Shown here piece by piece: positions 1 to 12,127 of a stretch of 64,000 bases of DNA. The stretch is from Dryas octopetala (Eukaryota > Streptophyta > Magnoliopsida > Rosales > Rosaceae), in contig OY992834.1 of the NCBI GenBank assembly GCA_963921425.1, forward strand, positions 16,990,164 to 17,054,163, given 5' to 3'. Both the position numbers and the translations under genes were made by a program. Position 1 is the first letter of the stretch; every line of letters starts with the position of its first letter. Below the pieces are notes generated by a model, which saw only the letters and a program-made list of their open reading frames with translations, was not told the origin of the DNA and did not search any database.

Positions 1-623
1 AAGGATCATGAAAAAATGTTTATGCTTCATCATCTGACTGTCACCCAAAAAAATGGGACAAAATGAAAACTTAGAAGTTTGCAGTGAAGTCATGAACCAA
101 AAGTTACAGTGTAACAAAGAGAAAAGTGTAGAGGAAACTAGTAAAGAGATGTATACAATTGAAGAATTCATTTAAATAGTACGTGGAGGCAATGTGAGAC
201 ATTAAAAATAGCCAGTTTATCAAGATTATGGATAAGATTGTGAATCGGGAATGAAGGAGACTTTTCTTAACCATGACCAAAGAAAGAATGAGAGCTTGGT
301 TGGCTAGTCTTTAGAATTACTATCTATATGTGTGTTTGCTACTTCTCTTTTATGTGTGACTTGCATTTTTATGTGTTTGGTTATTCGGTACTAATGTTTG
401 TTATGTTTTTGGCTATTTGTTACTTATATTTGTTATGTCTCTGAATATTCGGTATTTATGTTTGTTATGTCTCTGAATATTCGGTACTTATGATATTTGT
501 GTTGGTAGATTTGATGGATATTTGTGGATTATGGTTCTTATTTGATGAATACTTGTATTGTTTATTAAATGAATGATGTTCTTAGAATTTATTTTGGCTT
601 TTAATATTTGAAAGGTACCAAAG
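1..623 (+). other. Left flank of the PIF/Harbinger transposase, probably element sequence
   Basis: AT-rich sequence with no open frame of useful length. It runs directly into the start codon of the Harbinger-type transposase at 624, so it is probably the 5' part of that element (PIF elements often carry a second Myb/SANT-like ORF there). I could not recognise a SANT domain in the scattered frames of 1-300, which contain stops. The element's left terminal repeat is not visible and may lie outside the window. Confidence 0.4.
430..493. repeat. Two tandem copies of a 32-bp unit
   Basis: A unit reading roughly TTGTTATGTCTCTGAATATT plus 12 bases occurs twice head to tail (about 430-461 and 462-493). 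A more diverged version lies just upstream. It has no coding content. Confidence 0.7.
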
Positions 624-2538
624 ATGGTTATTGACAATGAGGATAGTGATTCAAATTAGGGGTAGGTGTTTAAACCGAGAACCGGGCGCACCGAACCAAA
701 CTAAGGGGAAAAAAATCGTAAAAAATCGCTTTAACCAAAACTGGTCAACACTGGGTCCAATCTAATTCCGGTTCCAGTATTGCACTTCATAGAACTGGAC
801 TGGATCGGATAATTAATATGTATTTTAATTTATATATATTTAATATTATACACTTTTTTAACATTTCACATTTAAGATAATAAAATTAATATTAACCTAG
901 CTATATTTTAGACTCTAAAATTTATTTTATATAACCCTATGACCTATATTCTATATATATAATAATGTTTTAGTATATAATTTTAGTTATACCTTTTATA
1001 ATAAAATTAGTATATTATTTATACTCTATAATCTATACACTAAACCCTATACACTAAAATTATTATAGTTCTATGGTATAGTATATAGTTATAAACTTCT
1101 AATAGGGGAAATTAAGTATTAGGGTTTAGAGTTTAGAGTTTAGAGTTTAAACGAAACCGGCCCTATACCCTAAACCCTGAAAGTAATAAGTATAGAACAT
1201 ATAACTAATAACTATATAAGTATATAACCTCAATTGAAACTTCAATTAGACTCATAGTCAACTATAACCCTATACCATAATACAATTATAACTATATACC
1301 CTAAACTATTTATTTTTTTGGCCAAAATATACCCTAAACTATATTAATTACTCTATACATATTTAAGTAATAAGTATATAACATATATAACTATACAAGT
1401 ATATAACCCCAATTGAAAGTTGAAAACTTGAAACCCTAATTAGACTCATAGTCAACTTAAAACCCCAATGAAACCCCAATTACACAAAGTCAGACTTAAG
1501 TCACAAACAATCAAATAGCAAACACGGTCAAAAACATGAAACACCCACACGCCACACCCACTCAGCCACTCTCTCAGTCTCAAAAATAGAAACTGAGAAA
1601 CCCGAACACTCATAAGTTAGAAAAAAACCCACTTTCTCAGTCTTCTCTTCTTCCCTAAGTCTGTCGCCGTCACGATCTTTCTCTTTTCCCTAAACAAAAA
1701 CTCAAACACTCAGAGCAGAGTAGTAACGCTCTCATGTCTCAATGTCTCAATGTCTCACTCTTCCCCTTTCGATCTACGGTAAGTTCTCTCATCTCTCATC
1801 TCTCGTCTCTCATTTCTCACTTTGTCTAATGTCTATTAGACTATTATTGATTTTGGGTTAGGTTTAGGGTTTGATTTGAGTTGATTTTGGGTTTGAAAAT
1901 TGGGTTTTCATTAGTTTTCAGTTTTCACTACGATGCCACATATCCTTGATCTACCTTGCTAAATACACTCTTCAGTTAAGTATTCATTAATGTTGGGGTT
2001 CTAATGAGCTAATGTTATTCATTAGGGGTTTTCATAATTGAAGATGGAGGTGATAGTGTCACTATGGAGTTAGAAATGCAGTGGGATGGAAATCCAAGTA
2101 TAATACTTGCTATCAAGACTTTAGTTGATGTAGCACTATCTGTGATGTAATCTACAATTGTTTACTCGCTTCTGCTCACTGAAGGTTTTTTCAATGTTTA
2201 GAAATTAGTTTTGTTGTTGTAAAATGAGAGTATTGTTTTTGAGCTTTTTCTAATTTATACTTCAGCTTTTAGGTGAAAGATATTGGATTCATTGAGTATT
2301 CAGGCTGATTTTTAAGCCTCTGGTTGATGAGTCTCCATGCTTCGGAGAGAAAATATGCAGTTTTTCTTTCTAAAGCTATCTTTTGGAAGTGAGAAGTACT
2401 GAAGTAGTACACATATTATACATAAAAAAAGAGTTCAATTGAGATGAAGATTTATACTAACATTAGCATATATGATTTGTTTGTAAATCTGTTTGATTGA
2501 ATTTGTTGTTAAATTGTTTGGTTAAATTGTTAAAAGAG

Positions 2539-4490
2539 ATGGACCCCCAATCACCAACATCAACATCAACACCAACACAAAAACCAACAGGTCCAGCACC
2601 TACATCAAGTGGTGGAAAGCCACTACTAGCACCAGAAACTTGTTCAAGGAAAGTAGTAAAGGGAAAAGCTCCCATTTGGGAACACTTTAAGAGATATGAT
2701 CATATGACTGAGATTAAAAATGCGGATGGAACTACAACTCAAATTAGCAAAAAGAGAGGTAGGTGCAAGTATTGCAAAGATCACTATGCTGCTGACCCAT
2801 CTTGTTAGGCATTTCTTGGTCTTGTATGATGAAATGAAGGAAAATTTGAGAAATAGTCTTGCCTCACAATCGACACTTGGACTAGTTGTCAAAACATTAA
2901 ATATATGGCCATCACTGCCCACTTTATAGATAGTGAATGAAAGCTACACAAGAGGGTTTTGAACTTTAAAGTGATAGCTAATCACAAGGAGAATTCAATT
3001 GGGAAGCTTCTAAAACAATGTTTGCGAGAATGAAGTGTGGATAAGGTTCTTACAATCTCAGCAGATAATGCCTCTCAAACATTGTTGCAATTAACTATCT
3101 AAAGAGCAATATGAAGCATTGGACAAATGCTGATGTAGTTTTTTTTGGGGGGGGGGGGGGGGATTATATGCATGTTAGGTTTTGTGCTCACATTGTGAAT
3201 TTGATAGTTGGGGAATGGTTGAAGAAACTAGAGAAGTCAATCCTATCCATTAGGAATGCAGTGAAATATGTTAGATCCTTACCTCAAAGGTTGGCAGATT
3301 TCAAGACTTGTGTAGAGGTAGAAGCAATTCCATGCAAAGGTCTTGTGATGTTGGATGTCCCAACTAGGTGAAATTCTACTTATATGATGTTAGAATCTGT
3401 TTTGAAGTTTGAAAAAGCTTTTAATAGGATGAGAGACAATAAAGAGCACAATGCATACTTGAATTGGTTTGGTGATGATAAAGAAAATGTTTCCAATGGT
3501 AGGAAAAGGGAAGGACCACCAAACGAGAATGATTGAGTCAATGCCACTATTTTTGTGAACTTCTTGAAGGTCTTCTATGATATGACCTTGAAAATGAGTT
3601 TGACTACACGACTCGTTGTCCATGAAATATCCAGTGATTTAATTTCCATTGATTCGAAAATTAAATGTTTAGAGTTTAGTGAAGATGATCAAGATATGTC
3701 TTTCGATTGTTTTGAAGAATCTGAGGCACAACTGGTGTTGCATCAAATGACCTTTGGCATTAAATAGAAGTTTAAAAAGTATTAAGGGGATCTTGACAAG
3801 GTCAACCAATTTTTGATGGTTGCACTTATCCTTAACCTTAGATACAAATTGGGCAACTTGGCATTCTTGCTCAAAAAGTGTAGTGTGAATGTAGAATATG
3901 TCACCAAGAAGAAGAAAGAGATCAAAGCCATACTCATCAAATTGTTTGATGAGTATGATACACGAAAACCCGAAAGTCAAGATTCTAGTAATAGTGGTGT
4001 AGCTCATCCTACTATCTCAAGTGCCACTACTAGTACTAGGGCAACATATAAGGCATTTAGAGGGGGAAGAAAAAATGCAAGAATTGGACAGGAATGGTTG
4101 GAAGAAGCTGAAGCAAGTCATGTAGTGGTTTTAGAGCATGAGGTGGATAGGTACATCATGGATCTTATTGAAAAATGCAATCCAAACTCTAAATTTGACA
4201 TCCTTCAATGGTGGAAGCACAATGAGGTTAAATACCCTACTTTAGCCCTAATTGTAAAGAATATCCTTGCAATTCCAGTTTCTACAGTGGCTTTAGAGGG
4301 TTGTTTTAGCACGAAATGAAGGGTAGTTAATCCCTTTCGTGCTTCTTTGACTCCAAAGATAGTGAGGCTCTTATTTGTTGTCAAAATTGGTTGAGATCCG
4401 ATGATATCTCCTCTTTACAGTATGACCTATTCATTGAAGAAATGAAGTTTTATGAAGCATTTGAAGCAGATATTAAACTTAGTTTGTAAC
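2539..4490 (+). pseudogene. hAT transposase pseudogene (BED finger to C-terminal dimerisation domain)
   Basis: Pieces of one protein lie in order in all three frames. From ATG 2539: a Pro/Thr-rich leader, then the BED zinc finger with WEHFKRYDH and CKYCKDHY (2539-2808), where a frameshift follows. Next a block at 3111-3371 containing CAHIVNLIVGEW and ending DVPTR, where the conserved Trp of the TRWNSTY motif is a TGA stop. Then 3372-4010 with further stops. Last 3960-4490 with the hAT dimerisation region: LQWWKHNE, YPTLALIVKNILAIPVSTV, and a stop/frameshift inside the usual FSTGGRV block at about 4318. A run of 16 G (3147-3162) probably caused or hides a frameshift. Not functional. Confidence 0.88.
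3147..3162. repeat. Homopolymer of 16 G
   Basis: Uninterrupted G tract inside the dead hAT transposase. It is a likely site of length error in both replication and sequencing. Confidence 0.8.
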
Positions 4491-6822
4491 TTAGTTTTTA
4501 CTTTTTGTTATAACTTAGTTTATTGTATTAAACTTTCTTACTTTATTGTATTAACTTAGTTTTTACGAAAAGTGCATCTTTTGATTTGTTTTACAAAATA
4601 CATGTCTTCAACAACTTCAAAGAAAACAGCCTCTGCTGTTTAGTGTTGAGTAGGCAGCCTAAATGGTAAGTTTTTTGACTTCCACAAGTTCAAAAACTTT
4701 AATTTGTTAAGTTGAATTCCATTGTTTAGTTGCCTAGTTATTTATTTATAGTGTTTGAAGACAATTGGCTACTGACAGGGGTTATTTGAAGACAATTGGC
4801 TGGTGGCAGGGGGTTGATGGTTGCCTAAAGTATTTTAATTGTGTTATTTTTAGTTATGTAACCTAATTTGTCTTTGGTTGGTTTGTAATTTGTATTTGGT
4901 TGGTAACTTGTAACTTAGTAAGTTATTAACTTCTTTAGCTTTGGTTGGTTTTTACTTTTTAAGTTACTTGCACTTGGAGTCTTGGACAATGGTGTATGGT
5001 TAGTAAGTTAGTAAGTTTAAGCAGTTAACTTTGTATGGTTATATGCTTGGTTGATGTCTTGAATCTTGATGGGTGATGAAATGGTTTGTAACTTTGAGTC
5101 TTTGAGGTTGTGAAATGGTACAAAAAATATAATGGTTGAATGTTGATGACTTGATGTCTTGCAGGTTAAATGTTGAATTGTTGTGATTTGTTGTGACTTG
5201 AATAACAAATGGTTGATTTGTTGTTGAAAACTTAAAAAAACATGTTTTAACACTATTTTTGGGCCCAAAAATTTAATTAGGCTAAGACTCAAATATTGAA
5301 GCCCAGCCTCAAACAATGCATCGGACCAAACTGGAATTGTTCCAGTTCAGGTACAAAATGTCCAGTTCTCTAGCACCAGACTGGACTAGATAACCTCCAT
5401 CAATCCTGTGCACAGTTTAGGGGGAGAACTGGACTATATTGGACTGTGCCCACCCCTAATTCAGATCTTGAAGAAATGACGCAACATATGATAATTTGCA
5501 TGCATATTTATGAATATTGGCAATCATATGTAGATCAAACTCCATGTAATATATCTGCATTATCATGACCTGAATATATGCAAGAGTTGTTGAATGGACA
5601 TCCCGATAGAATGTATAATTCATTCAGGATGGAAAAACATGTGTTTCTAAGGTTGTGTCAAACTCTTGAGCGCTTAGATTTGTTACACAATGATAGACAT
5701 GTGGGTATTCATGAGGCATTGACAATTTTCTTATTTATAGTGTCACATAATGTGCGTATGCGAGTTTATGTCGAAGTTTTCAAAGATCTAAAGAAACTAT
5801 TCACATACAATTTAAGCGTGTATTAATAGCTTTATGTGCATTATCGCCGCACATTATACGACCACATACTCGAGAAACAACTCATCCGGAGATTCTAAAC
5901 AATCTTAAATATTATCCATATTTTGAGGTAATGACAAATTATATTTGTTTATGTAAATTTCTTAGATTATTGTATATATCATTAAGTCTAACTATTATTT
6001 TTATAGAAGTGTATTGGTGCAATTGATTGGACACATGTCGCTGCATGGGCACCCGCACAAAAAAAAATATCATATCATGGTATGAAGGTTCTTGTCTCTC
6101 AAAATGTCATGTGTGCATGTTCGTTTGATAAGATGTTCACATTTGTTTACATGGGATGGGAAGGGACTGCAAATGATTCTAAGGTGTTCATAGATACAGT
6201 GACAAGGCCATAGAATGAGTTTCCCTTTCCGGAGGAAGATATAAATAAGCACGTCACTCTTAAATTTAAAGTATTACCTATATTATTGTGACATTCAATA
6301 TATTAATAACAAAAATTACGGGGTATTATTATGTTGTCAATGTAGGGTACACAAACATGCCAGGATTCTTGTCACCCTATCGAGGTGAACGATATCATTT
6401 GCGTGATTATAGGTAAAGCACCAAAAGGTCCTATGGAGTTATTCAATTATAGGCATTCATCATTGTGTAATGTAATCGAAAGGTGTTTTGGTGTGCTAAA
6501 AGCACGTTTTTCTATTCTGAAATTGATGCCTAATTACCCTCCATGTAGGCAACGACGGATCCCTATTGCATGTTGTGTGTTACATAATTTTATTCGAAAA
6601 GAAGCTCATCAAGATAGAATGTTTGAAGAATTTCAAGTATAAGACATGATAATTGATGAAGGGGATGTGACAATACCAAACATAGATATGTCTCAGGGAA
6701 ACCTTGCACAAATAACCACTTTGAGAGATAAGATTGCATCGGGCTTGTGGCGTGATTGTGGTCCAACTTCATGACAATGTTGGCATAAATTTGGATATGA
6801 TTGTTTTGTCAAATTAGGTGCA

Positions 6823-6962
6823 TGATTATGAACTATTTTGTTCAAACATGTATGAGATGATGATACTCTATTTAATCTATGGTATTTATGATTATGAACT
6901 ATTTTGTTGCAACATATATAAGATGATCGTACAGTTCGTACTCTATTAAATCTAAGGTATTT
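6823..6962. repeat. Tandem duplication, about 66-74 bp unit
   Basis: Two copies beginning TGATTATGAACTATTTTGTT (6823 and 6889), both containing AAGATGAT/GAGATGAT and CTCTATT(T/A)AATCTA. It lies just 3' of the Harbinger pseudogene and is probably part of that element's tail. Confidence 0.7.
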
Positions 6963-7048
6963 TTTTGACAAGTAACTTGTATATATATATTTTATTTTTT
7001 TTACTAACATATTTGTAAACAAAAGGTAAAGTAATAGTAATAAAAAAT

Positions 7049-8152
7049 GAGTGTTTATATTTTCATCCTCATGTCTTATTTTTCCACACACCTTATTTTT
7101 ACACCTCTTATTAAATTTGAAAAAAATATAATAATACTTTTTCCACCTCCCATTATTCCTATAATACTCTTGAATTTACTAACTCAAAAACTTACCTATG
7201 AAACACTTTTTCCACCCCCTAATTAAACTATCATCTCACCACTCGTTTTTTTTTTTTTTTTTTTCCATAAACCCTAATTCTACTATATGTCACTAAAATT
7301 TAAAATCGATGATACTATTTGGTTGATGCCTATACATTTATTAAAATATATTACTATTCTATATCCTATTTTTTCTTTTTTATTTAGTTTTAAGTCAAGA
7401 ATTCATCATATTTTTATGTTTCTTTTGATTTAAAAATTAAATTGTATTGTCAAAGTGAGACAATGATTGAATGATGCCCATGCTTCCATTGTAAGAGCCG
7501 AACCATAATTTTGTAATGTAGGTGTCATTTATTTGTATGAGGTTATGAGGCAAGATTTGTTTGTTTTAATATTCTTTTTTTTTTGTGTGCGGGTGAAGAG
7601 AGAAAATAGAGTCATACCATGGTTTGAAGCATAAAGATGGCAATCAAGAAGTGCCAGGATTAAGGCAGCAAAAAACTTAGTCATGGCCATTGCTACAAAT
7701 ACAAGCCTCTCTTGATATGACAAAACCTCAAAAGCCCAGAGGAAGGAGATGAGAGTATTAAGACCAGCGAGGTTAGATTCAGAGTGTCATGTTCTTTAAT
7801 ATTATTCTATATCAATATAGTTGCACTACATAAGGATATGTCATATATCTTCGTTGGTTTTGAGGTATATGCAAAGCATGATTGTGGTTCCTGGAGGGGA
7901 TTTAAATACTCAAAATAACATCACTTAGTTTTTCATATCCGTCTTTGTTCAATATAATAGAAGCATTAAAGATGATTTAAGGGTTCAAAGAGTTTAGGTT
8001 GTTGTAGGGAGGTAGGTGGGTAGAGTAGGATTATAATTATTATTTTTACTTATGTCCTTAGAGGTCATTTTACAAAATATAAACTTGTCATTATTATTTT
8101 TATTAAAAGTTGGGTGTGAAAATAGGACATGAGGGTGAGAATATAAGCACTC
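7049..8152. mobile_element. Non-autonomous DNA transposon with about 48-bp terminal inverted repeats
   Basis: The left end GAGTGTTTATATTTTCATCC is matched on the opposite strand by the right end (GAGTGCTTATATTCTCACCC), and similarity continues through the CTCATGTC and TTTTTCCACACC blocks. Flanks TAAAAAAT (7041-7048) and TAAACAAT (8153-8160) look like an 8-bp target duplication with one mismatch. The interior is AT-rich with no coding capacity. Superfamily uncertain (hAT by TSD length). A related fragment lies at 35430-35639. Confidence 0.72.
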
Positions 8153-8160
8153 TAAACAAT

Positions 8161-8884
8161 ATATTGTTATGTTTTTTTATTAAAGAAAAATAAAAATTTC
8201 TTTAAAAACATATTTCAAAAATATTTTTGCCAAATACATATTTATTGTTTTTACTATTTTTTGTTCAATATACTAAACACGTTTTCACTTATTTTGTTCT
8301 CATAAAGCAGTTCTTGGGTTAAGCTGCTAGACACATTCTCAGTTCTCATAAAGTAGCTCATTTACTTATCATCTTGATCTATGCATAATTTTGTGTGCCT
8401 TAGAAATCACATGGTAGGAAGAAACCTCATTGAATACTTTCATGCTTAATCATTTGTGCATTCAACTCATTGAATAATTATATAGAAAGGCTCACATAAT
8501 TTCACATGTCCTCGTAGCATCTATAAAGCAAGACATGTGTAGCTATGTGAGCCTTTAGATTAAAGTAGCAATCTAATGGCTGTGGTTATTACTTGAACTC
8601 TACATGAGTCTAACCAATTGCTAACTTTCAAAAGGATTAAAATATTAAGATATATGTTATAATTAAAATAAAACACAACTTTGGGGGAGATGCTCGTAAG
8701 TAGCGCATGTTCTATTTTACGCGTTTGAGAGGAAGAATTAAGTTGTTAATCTGAACGGAAAATGTGACCCGAAGAATAAAGCAGTATAGTGTAGACTCAT
8801 ATATGGATTGATTTATGCATTTGGGGGAAAGATTTAAGTTGTTAAGCAACTTTGTTTAATGTGACCCAAAGAACAAAGAAGTTG
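8161..8884. other. Intergenic, AT-rich, with a degenerate tandem repeat
   Basis: No gene seen. Two diverged copies of a unit containing AAGTTGTTAA, AATGTGACCC and GAA(T/C)AAAG occur around 8735-8795 and 8825-8880. Confidence 0.5.
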
Positions 8885-8892
8885 AGTGCCAC

Positions 8893-9717
8893 CAGGGCCG
8901 GTCCGAAGATTTAGGTGGCCCTAGGCGAGAAAAAAATTTGAGGCCTTTTGCCTATTCAATAACTAAAATTAATTGACCAAAAAATCAATAAGCAATTTCT
9001 AACTTGATAACCATTAATTTAGTAAGAGAAATAAAAAAAATAAAATTGATTTGAATTAATTGAGAATCTTTAAGTACACAAAAGCTGGAAGTTTTAAAAA
9101 TAACTAATACATGTAGCAAATTTTAGGCTGCAAGTAGCAAACTTCTTGGCAATCTATATTCCAAATTCCCTGCTAACAAACCTTTGTTACCAAATTAGGA
9201 ACCTTCCTTACTCCTCGATATTAAATAAAGGAGGCAAAGTATAAAGAACTAAGTCCCTTTTTATATTCCAAATTTAACTATTTATTCATGCATTAGGATT
9301 CTTATACTACTGTCTGCATAACAAACTTATTAATAATATGTATTAGGATTCTCACACACGTAAGTCATCGTAGAGCAATCAGCCACATTAAAGTAGTTCA
9401 CCATGATATTAAAAAAAAAAAATATAAAAAACAAACACAAAACATGAGAAACTGAAAACTAACAATGTCATCCAATAATGCCCAGACTAAACAAACTCTA
9501 TTAACCATACATTGATACACAGTCACAAACAGAGGCACATAACTGAGATGAATAGTCGAATAGATGAAGGAGGTCTGGTCTAAAAGTAGGAATAGTAAAA
9601 AATGTTTTTTTTTTTTTTCAAATTATTATTAAGAAGCCCACCTTAGAAGTAGGAGGCCCTTTGAGTGGGTGGGCCCTAGGCGGTCGCCCAGCTCGCCTGT
9701 CCTCAGAGCCGGCCGTG
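8893..9717. mobile_element. Non-autonomous hAT element, 825 bp
   Basis: The left end is CAGGGCCGGTCCG. The right end read on the other strand is CACGGCCGGCTCTGAGGAC. Both ends carry the GGCCCTAGGCG subterminal block. A perfect 8-bp target duplication AGTGCCAC flanks it (8885-8892 and 9718-9725). No coding capacity. Ends of the CAGGGCCGG type are typical of plant hAT (Tip100-like) elements. Confidence 0.93.
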
Positions 9718-9831
9718 AGTGCCACCTCAAATTTGGATCAATACAAAACTTGGGACGAAGAACCTGTTGTAACAAAGACGACGGACAACAGTCGTTGGGG
9801 TAATCAAAATCAAACTAAGGTATGGTAGATC

Positions 9832-10422
9832 TAGGGACGGATCCAGGATCCAAATCCTGGGGGGTCATGGTTAGGTGGAGTTTGGCGCCGCAAAGCGGCG
9901 GCAAAATTTTTTAGGGACCGAGCAGGTGACCGGTTGCGGTGGTGGGGGAGGCGGGCACCAGGGATCGGCGGCAGGTGGTGGGGGGTGGGTTAGGTCTGTG
10001 TGGGTTTGGGAAATTTGGTTCAAGAAGAAGAGTTGGGGACTTGGGGTTGGGTATGTGAGGGGCACACGGGCTGGGGATTTACTTAGCAGGTGTGTGTTTT
10101 GTTTTTAATTCCTAGGTCCAAACGATGCCGTTTTGAGTAGCAAGCTTAGAAAAAATTTAATTAACTAGCCTAAACGACGTAGTTTTGGTTAGGCAACAAA
10201 AAAAAAAAAAAGGCTCAGCAGTTGCAGACTTGCAAGCTTGTAGCTGCAGCATCTCGCCCAAGACTTTCATCGAGCAGGTGGGGGGGTCATCGAGCAGGTA
10301 GGGGGGTCACCGTTCTTCTCGCTGGGGGGTCGCCTTCTTGCTCAATCAGGACTCGTCGCCTTCTTGCTCTGCCATTTGGGGGGTCGCTTGACCCCCCAAG
10401 CTATAAAGTGGATCCGTCCCTG
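9832..10422. mobile_element. Non-autonomous hAT element, 591 bp, GC-rich
   Basis: Ends TAGGGACGGATCCAGGAT and (other strand) CAGGGACGGATCCACTTT. The target duplication GGTAGATC is perfect (9824-9831, 10423-10430). The inside is unusually G-rich on the + strand with repeated GGGGGGTC blocks near the right end. Long frames inside are low-complexity and not genes. It sits 100 bp from the element above. Confidence 0.93.
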
Positions 10423-10752
10423 GGTAGATCCCTGAAGTTTTTGGATTTTTTAAATCCTGTAAATTCATATTTAGTTTCTCATAGACTTGTAGGGTTAGTC
10501 ATATATGGAGAATTGAGAATGTACGCTACCCACAACAATAAGATGTATAAAGTGAAGGTGGGATTTGGGTGAATTATGTGAATGAAGTAAAAAGGGTTGT
10601 CATCATCCGCAACAATAAACTGGTAAAGCAAGTTGGGTGAATATGTACTTTCTTATTTCACATAACAACTTTGTTTCATAATAATAATTTTCTAGAAGAC
10701 CAGATTTGAGTGCAGATGGTTTATCACGATTTTAAGTTTAATATTACGAAGT

Positions 10753-10769
10753 CACGTGACTAGCACGTG
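10753..10769. promoter_or_regulatory. Two G-boxes (CACGTG) 11 bp apart
   Basis: CACGTG occurs at 10753-10758 and again at 10764-10769. The 11-bp spacing is one helical turn, so two bZIP or bHLH dimers could bind the same DNA face. About 550 bp upstream of the likely start of the GH3 gene. Function inferred only. Confidence 0.5.
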
Positions 10770-11293
10770 ACTTGTAAAAAAAGCAGTTGCATTGGTGCAA
10801 CGCTTCATTGGATCCTAACCTGTGTGCGTGATATTGTAGCTTTTTAAATAAAAAATACTAAATCAAAATTTGATTTATATTTGAGGGGTAAACTGAACAA
10901 CCAATTTGTGTGAAGAGAACTACCAAATTAATAATTAGTTTATTTTTTTTAAACAAAGTAATAATTAGTTGGTTAATGCCGAATGGTGATTAATATATAA
11001 TCATAAGTATGATAATTAAACGAAAAAGAGTCCAATTCAGACTGAGTCAGTAGTGACCGAAAGTCGAGGTGACATCTCACAAGTCACAGCCAATAGTAGC
11101 TTTGAACGAGGCACCTGTACCACCACTTTATTCCCACGTTACTGTCACAAGTCACCACTGCACTACCCCAAAGCTTCAAACCACGTTCTTAACTCTTAAA
11201 AAAGAAAATCCATAAACCAGAGGGAGAAAAAAATAGAAACCGCCTGACTGTATGCAATACACGCACGCTCTTCTTCTCCCACTATACACCTAC

Positions 11294-11300
11294 CTATAAA
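11294..11300 (+). promoter_or_regulatory. Probable TATA box of the GH3 gene
   Basis: CTATAAA, followed about 30 bp later by a pyrimidine-rich stretch suitable for a transcription start, and then the leader exon. Confidence 0.4.
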
Positions 11301-11426
11301 CCCATTTCTTAAGAAAGCACATTTTCATTTCAGCTCCGCCTACCCTTTTCATTTTTCCCTCTTTTATCTTGTGGGTCACCTACAGATTTACAGATACAGC
11401 TAAAAGCATCCTTCTTCCTTTTCACT

Positions 11427-12040
11427 GTAAGTTCTCTCTCTCTCTCTCTCACAATGCTGTTCTTGCTTTCAGAATATTGTTGATGCTGGATTGGTTGTTA
11501 TAGCTTTCTTGGAAAGCCGGGAAAAAGAACAATGATTTAACCGAAATTTTTCAAATTTTTGCAGATTTTTTCCTTTTTGTTTTTGTTTTTTATAATGTTG
11601 GTATGTTGCTTCTTTCCTGAATGTGAGCTAACTTGAACCTTTACATTGTGATAGAGTTCTAAATGATTGAAGAGAAAAGACAATAAACTACATTCAAGGA
11701 CAATAAGCTTAAAAATGTCTATACATTTCTTTATCTTGCATTTTCTCAGGGACCAAACTGAGAATTATTAGAATAAATGATACCCATTTTGCAAGACAAT
11801 GATTTGACCGAAATTTTTTTAGATTTTTGTCCTGTTTTTTATGTTCCTATATTGCTTCTTTCTTCAATGTGAGCTAAGTTGAACCTTTACATTGTGATAG
11901 AGTTTTAATTGATTGAAGACACAAGACAATAAAGTCCTTACAAAGGACAATCATCTTCAACAAATTCTATACTTTTCTTTTTCTTCCATTTCTCAGCAAC
12001 CAAACTGAGAATGATTAGAATAAATGATACTCATTTTGTA

Positions 12041-12089
<49 letters not shown>

Positions 12090-12097
12090 GTTATCAG
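11427..12097 (+). other. Leader intron of the GH3 gene, carrying an internal tandem duplication
   Basis: Donor GTAAGT at 11427 is followed at once by a (TC)n run. The acceptor is TTATCAG ending at 12097, shortly after a second (TC)n run. Inside, 11530-11796 and 11797-12038 are two copies of the same sequence, both starting CAATGATTT(A/G)ACCGAAATTT and ending AGAATAAATGATAC(C/T)CATTTTG. The intron model rests on the splice motifs and needs transcript support. Confidence 0.55.
12044..12087. repeat. (TC)n microsatellite
   Basis: About 22 uninterrupted TC units ending 10 bp before the leader-intron acceptor. It acts as an extreme polypyrimidine tract. Confidence 0.95.
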
Positions 12098-12127
12098 AGT
12101 CAAAGAAGAGCTTGGAGGGGAGTTAGA

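Larger units (their letters stand above)
657..5458 (+). mobile_element. hAT transposon, 4.8 kb, degraded, inserted in the Harbinger transposase
   Basis: The ends are TAGGGGTAGGTGTTT on the left and, as reverse complement, TAGGGGTGGGCACAGT on the right. The 8-bp target duplication is ATTCAAAT (649-656) and ATTCAGAT (5459-5466), one mismatch. Subterminal regions hold repeats of the type ACCGAACC/GGACTGG on both sides, as in many plant hAT elements. The interior has a BED-finger transposase pseudogene. Insertion size, TSD length and protein content agree on the hAT superfamily (Ac/Tip100-like). It cannot encode a working transposase. Confidence 0.92.
624..6774 (+). pseudogene. PIF/Harbinger (HARBI1-like, DDE_Tnp_4) transposase pseudogene, split by a hAT insertion
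   Basis: The frame starts at ATG 624 (MVIDNEDSDS), is broken at 656 by the hAT element, and resumes after the target duplication at 5467 in the same reading frame (acidic stretch continuing into EEMTQH). Downstream are typical plant Harbinger nuclease blocks: LLNGHPDRMYNSFRM (from 5584), AIFLFIVSHNVRMRV-like, an intron at about 5928-6006, AIDWTHVAAWAP with the first catalytic Asp, GWEGTANDSKVF with the second, and NVIERCFGVLKARF with the catalytic Glu. The C terminus is at 6774. In-frame stops lie before PEYMQ (about 5570), before NEFPFPEE (about 6211) and at 6640-6642. Gly in the usual AIDGTH block is Trp. The gene is therefore dead. The family is known to act with a Myb-like partner protein to excise and insert PIF elements at TTA/TAA sites. 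Confidence 0.85.
10431..11426 (+). promoter_or_regulatory. Upstream region and leader exon of the GH3 beta-glucosidase gene
   Basis: No coding frame. It holds a pair of G-boxes (10753-10769), a TATA-like motif (11294-11300) and a pyrimidine-rich leader ending at a good splice donor (GTAAGT at 11427). Transcription probably starts about 11325. The hAT element ending at 10422 is within 1 kb of the predicted start. Confidence 0.5.

Noticed and set aside
1120-1200. Telomere-like CCCTAAA / TTTAGAG words
   Set aside because: Only a few scattered units, not a tandem array; they lie in the subterminal part of the hAT element.
9871-10108. Opposing frames in the GC-rich hAT element (Gly-rich / Pro-rich)
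   Set aside because: Low-complexity translations of a GGGGTGGG-rich stretch inside a non-autonomous element.
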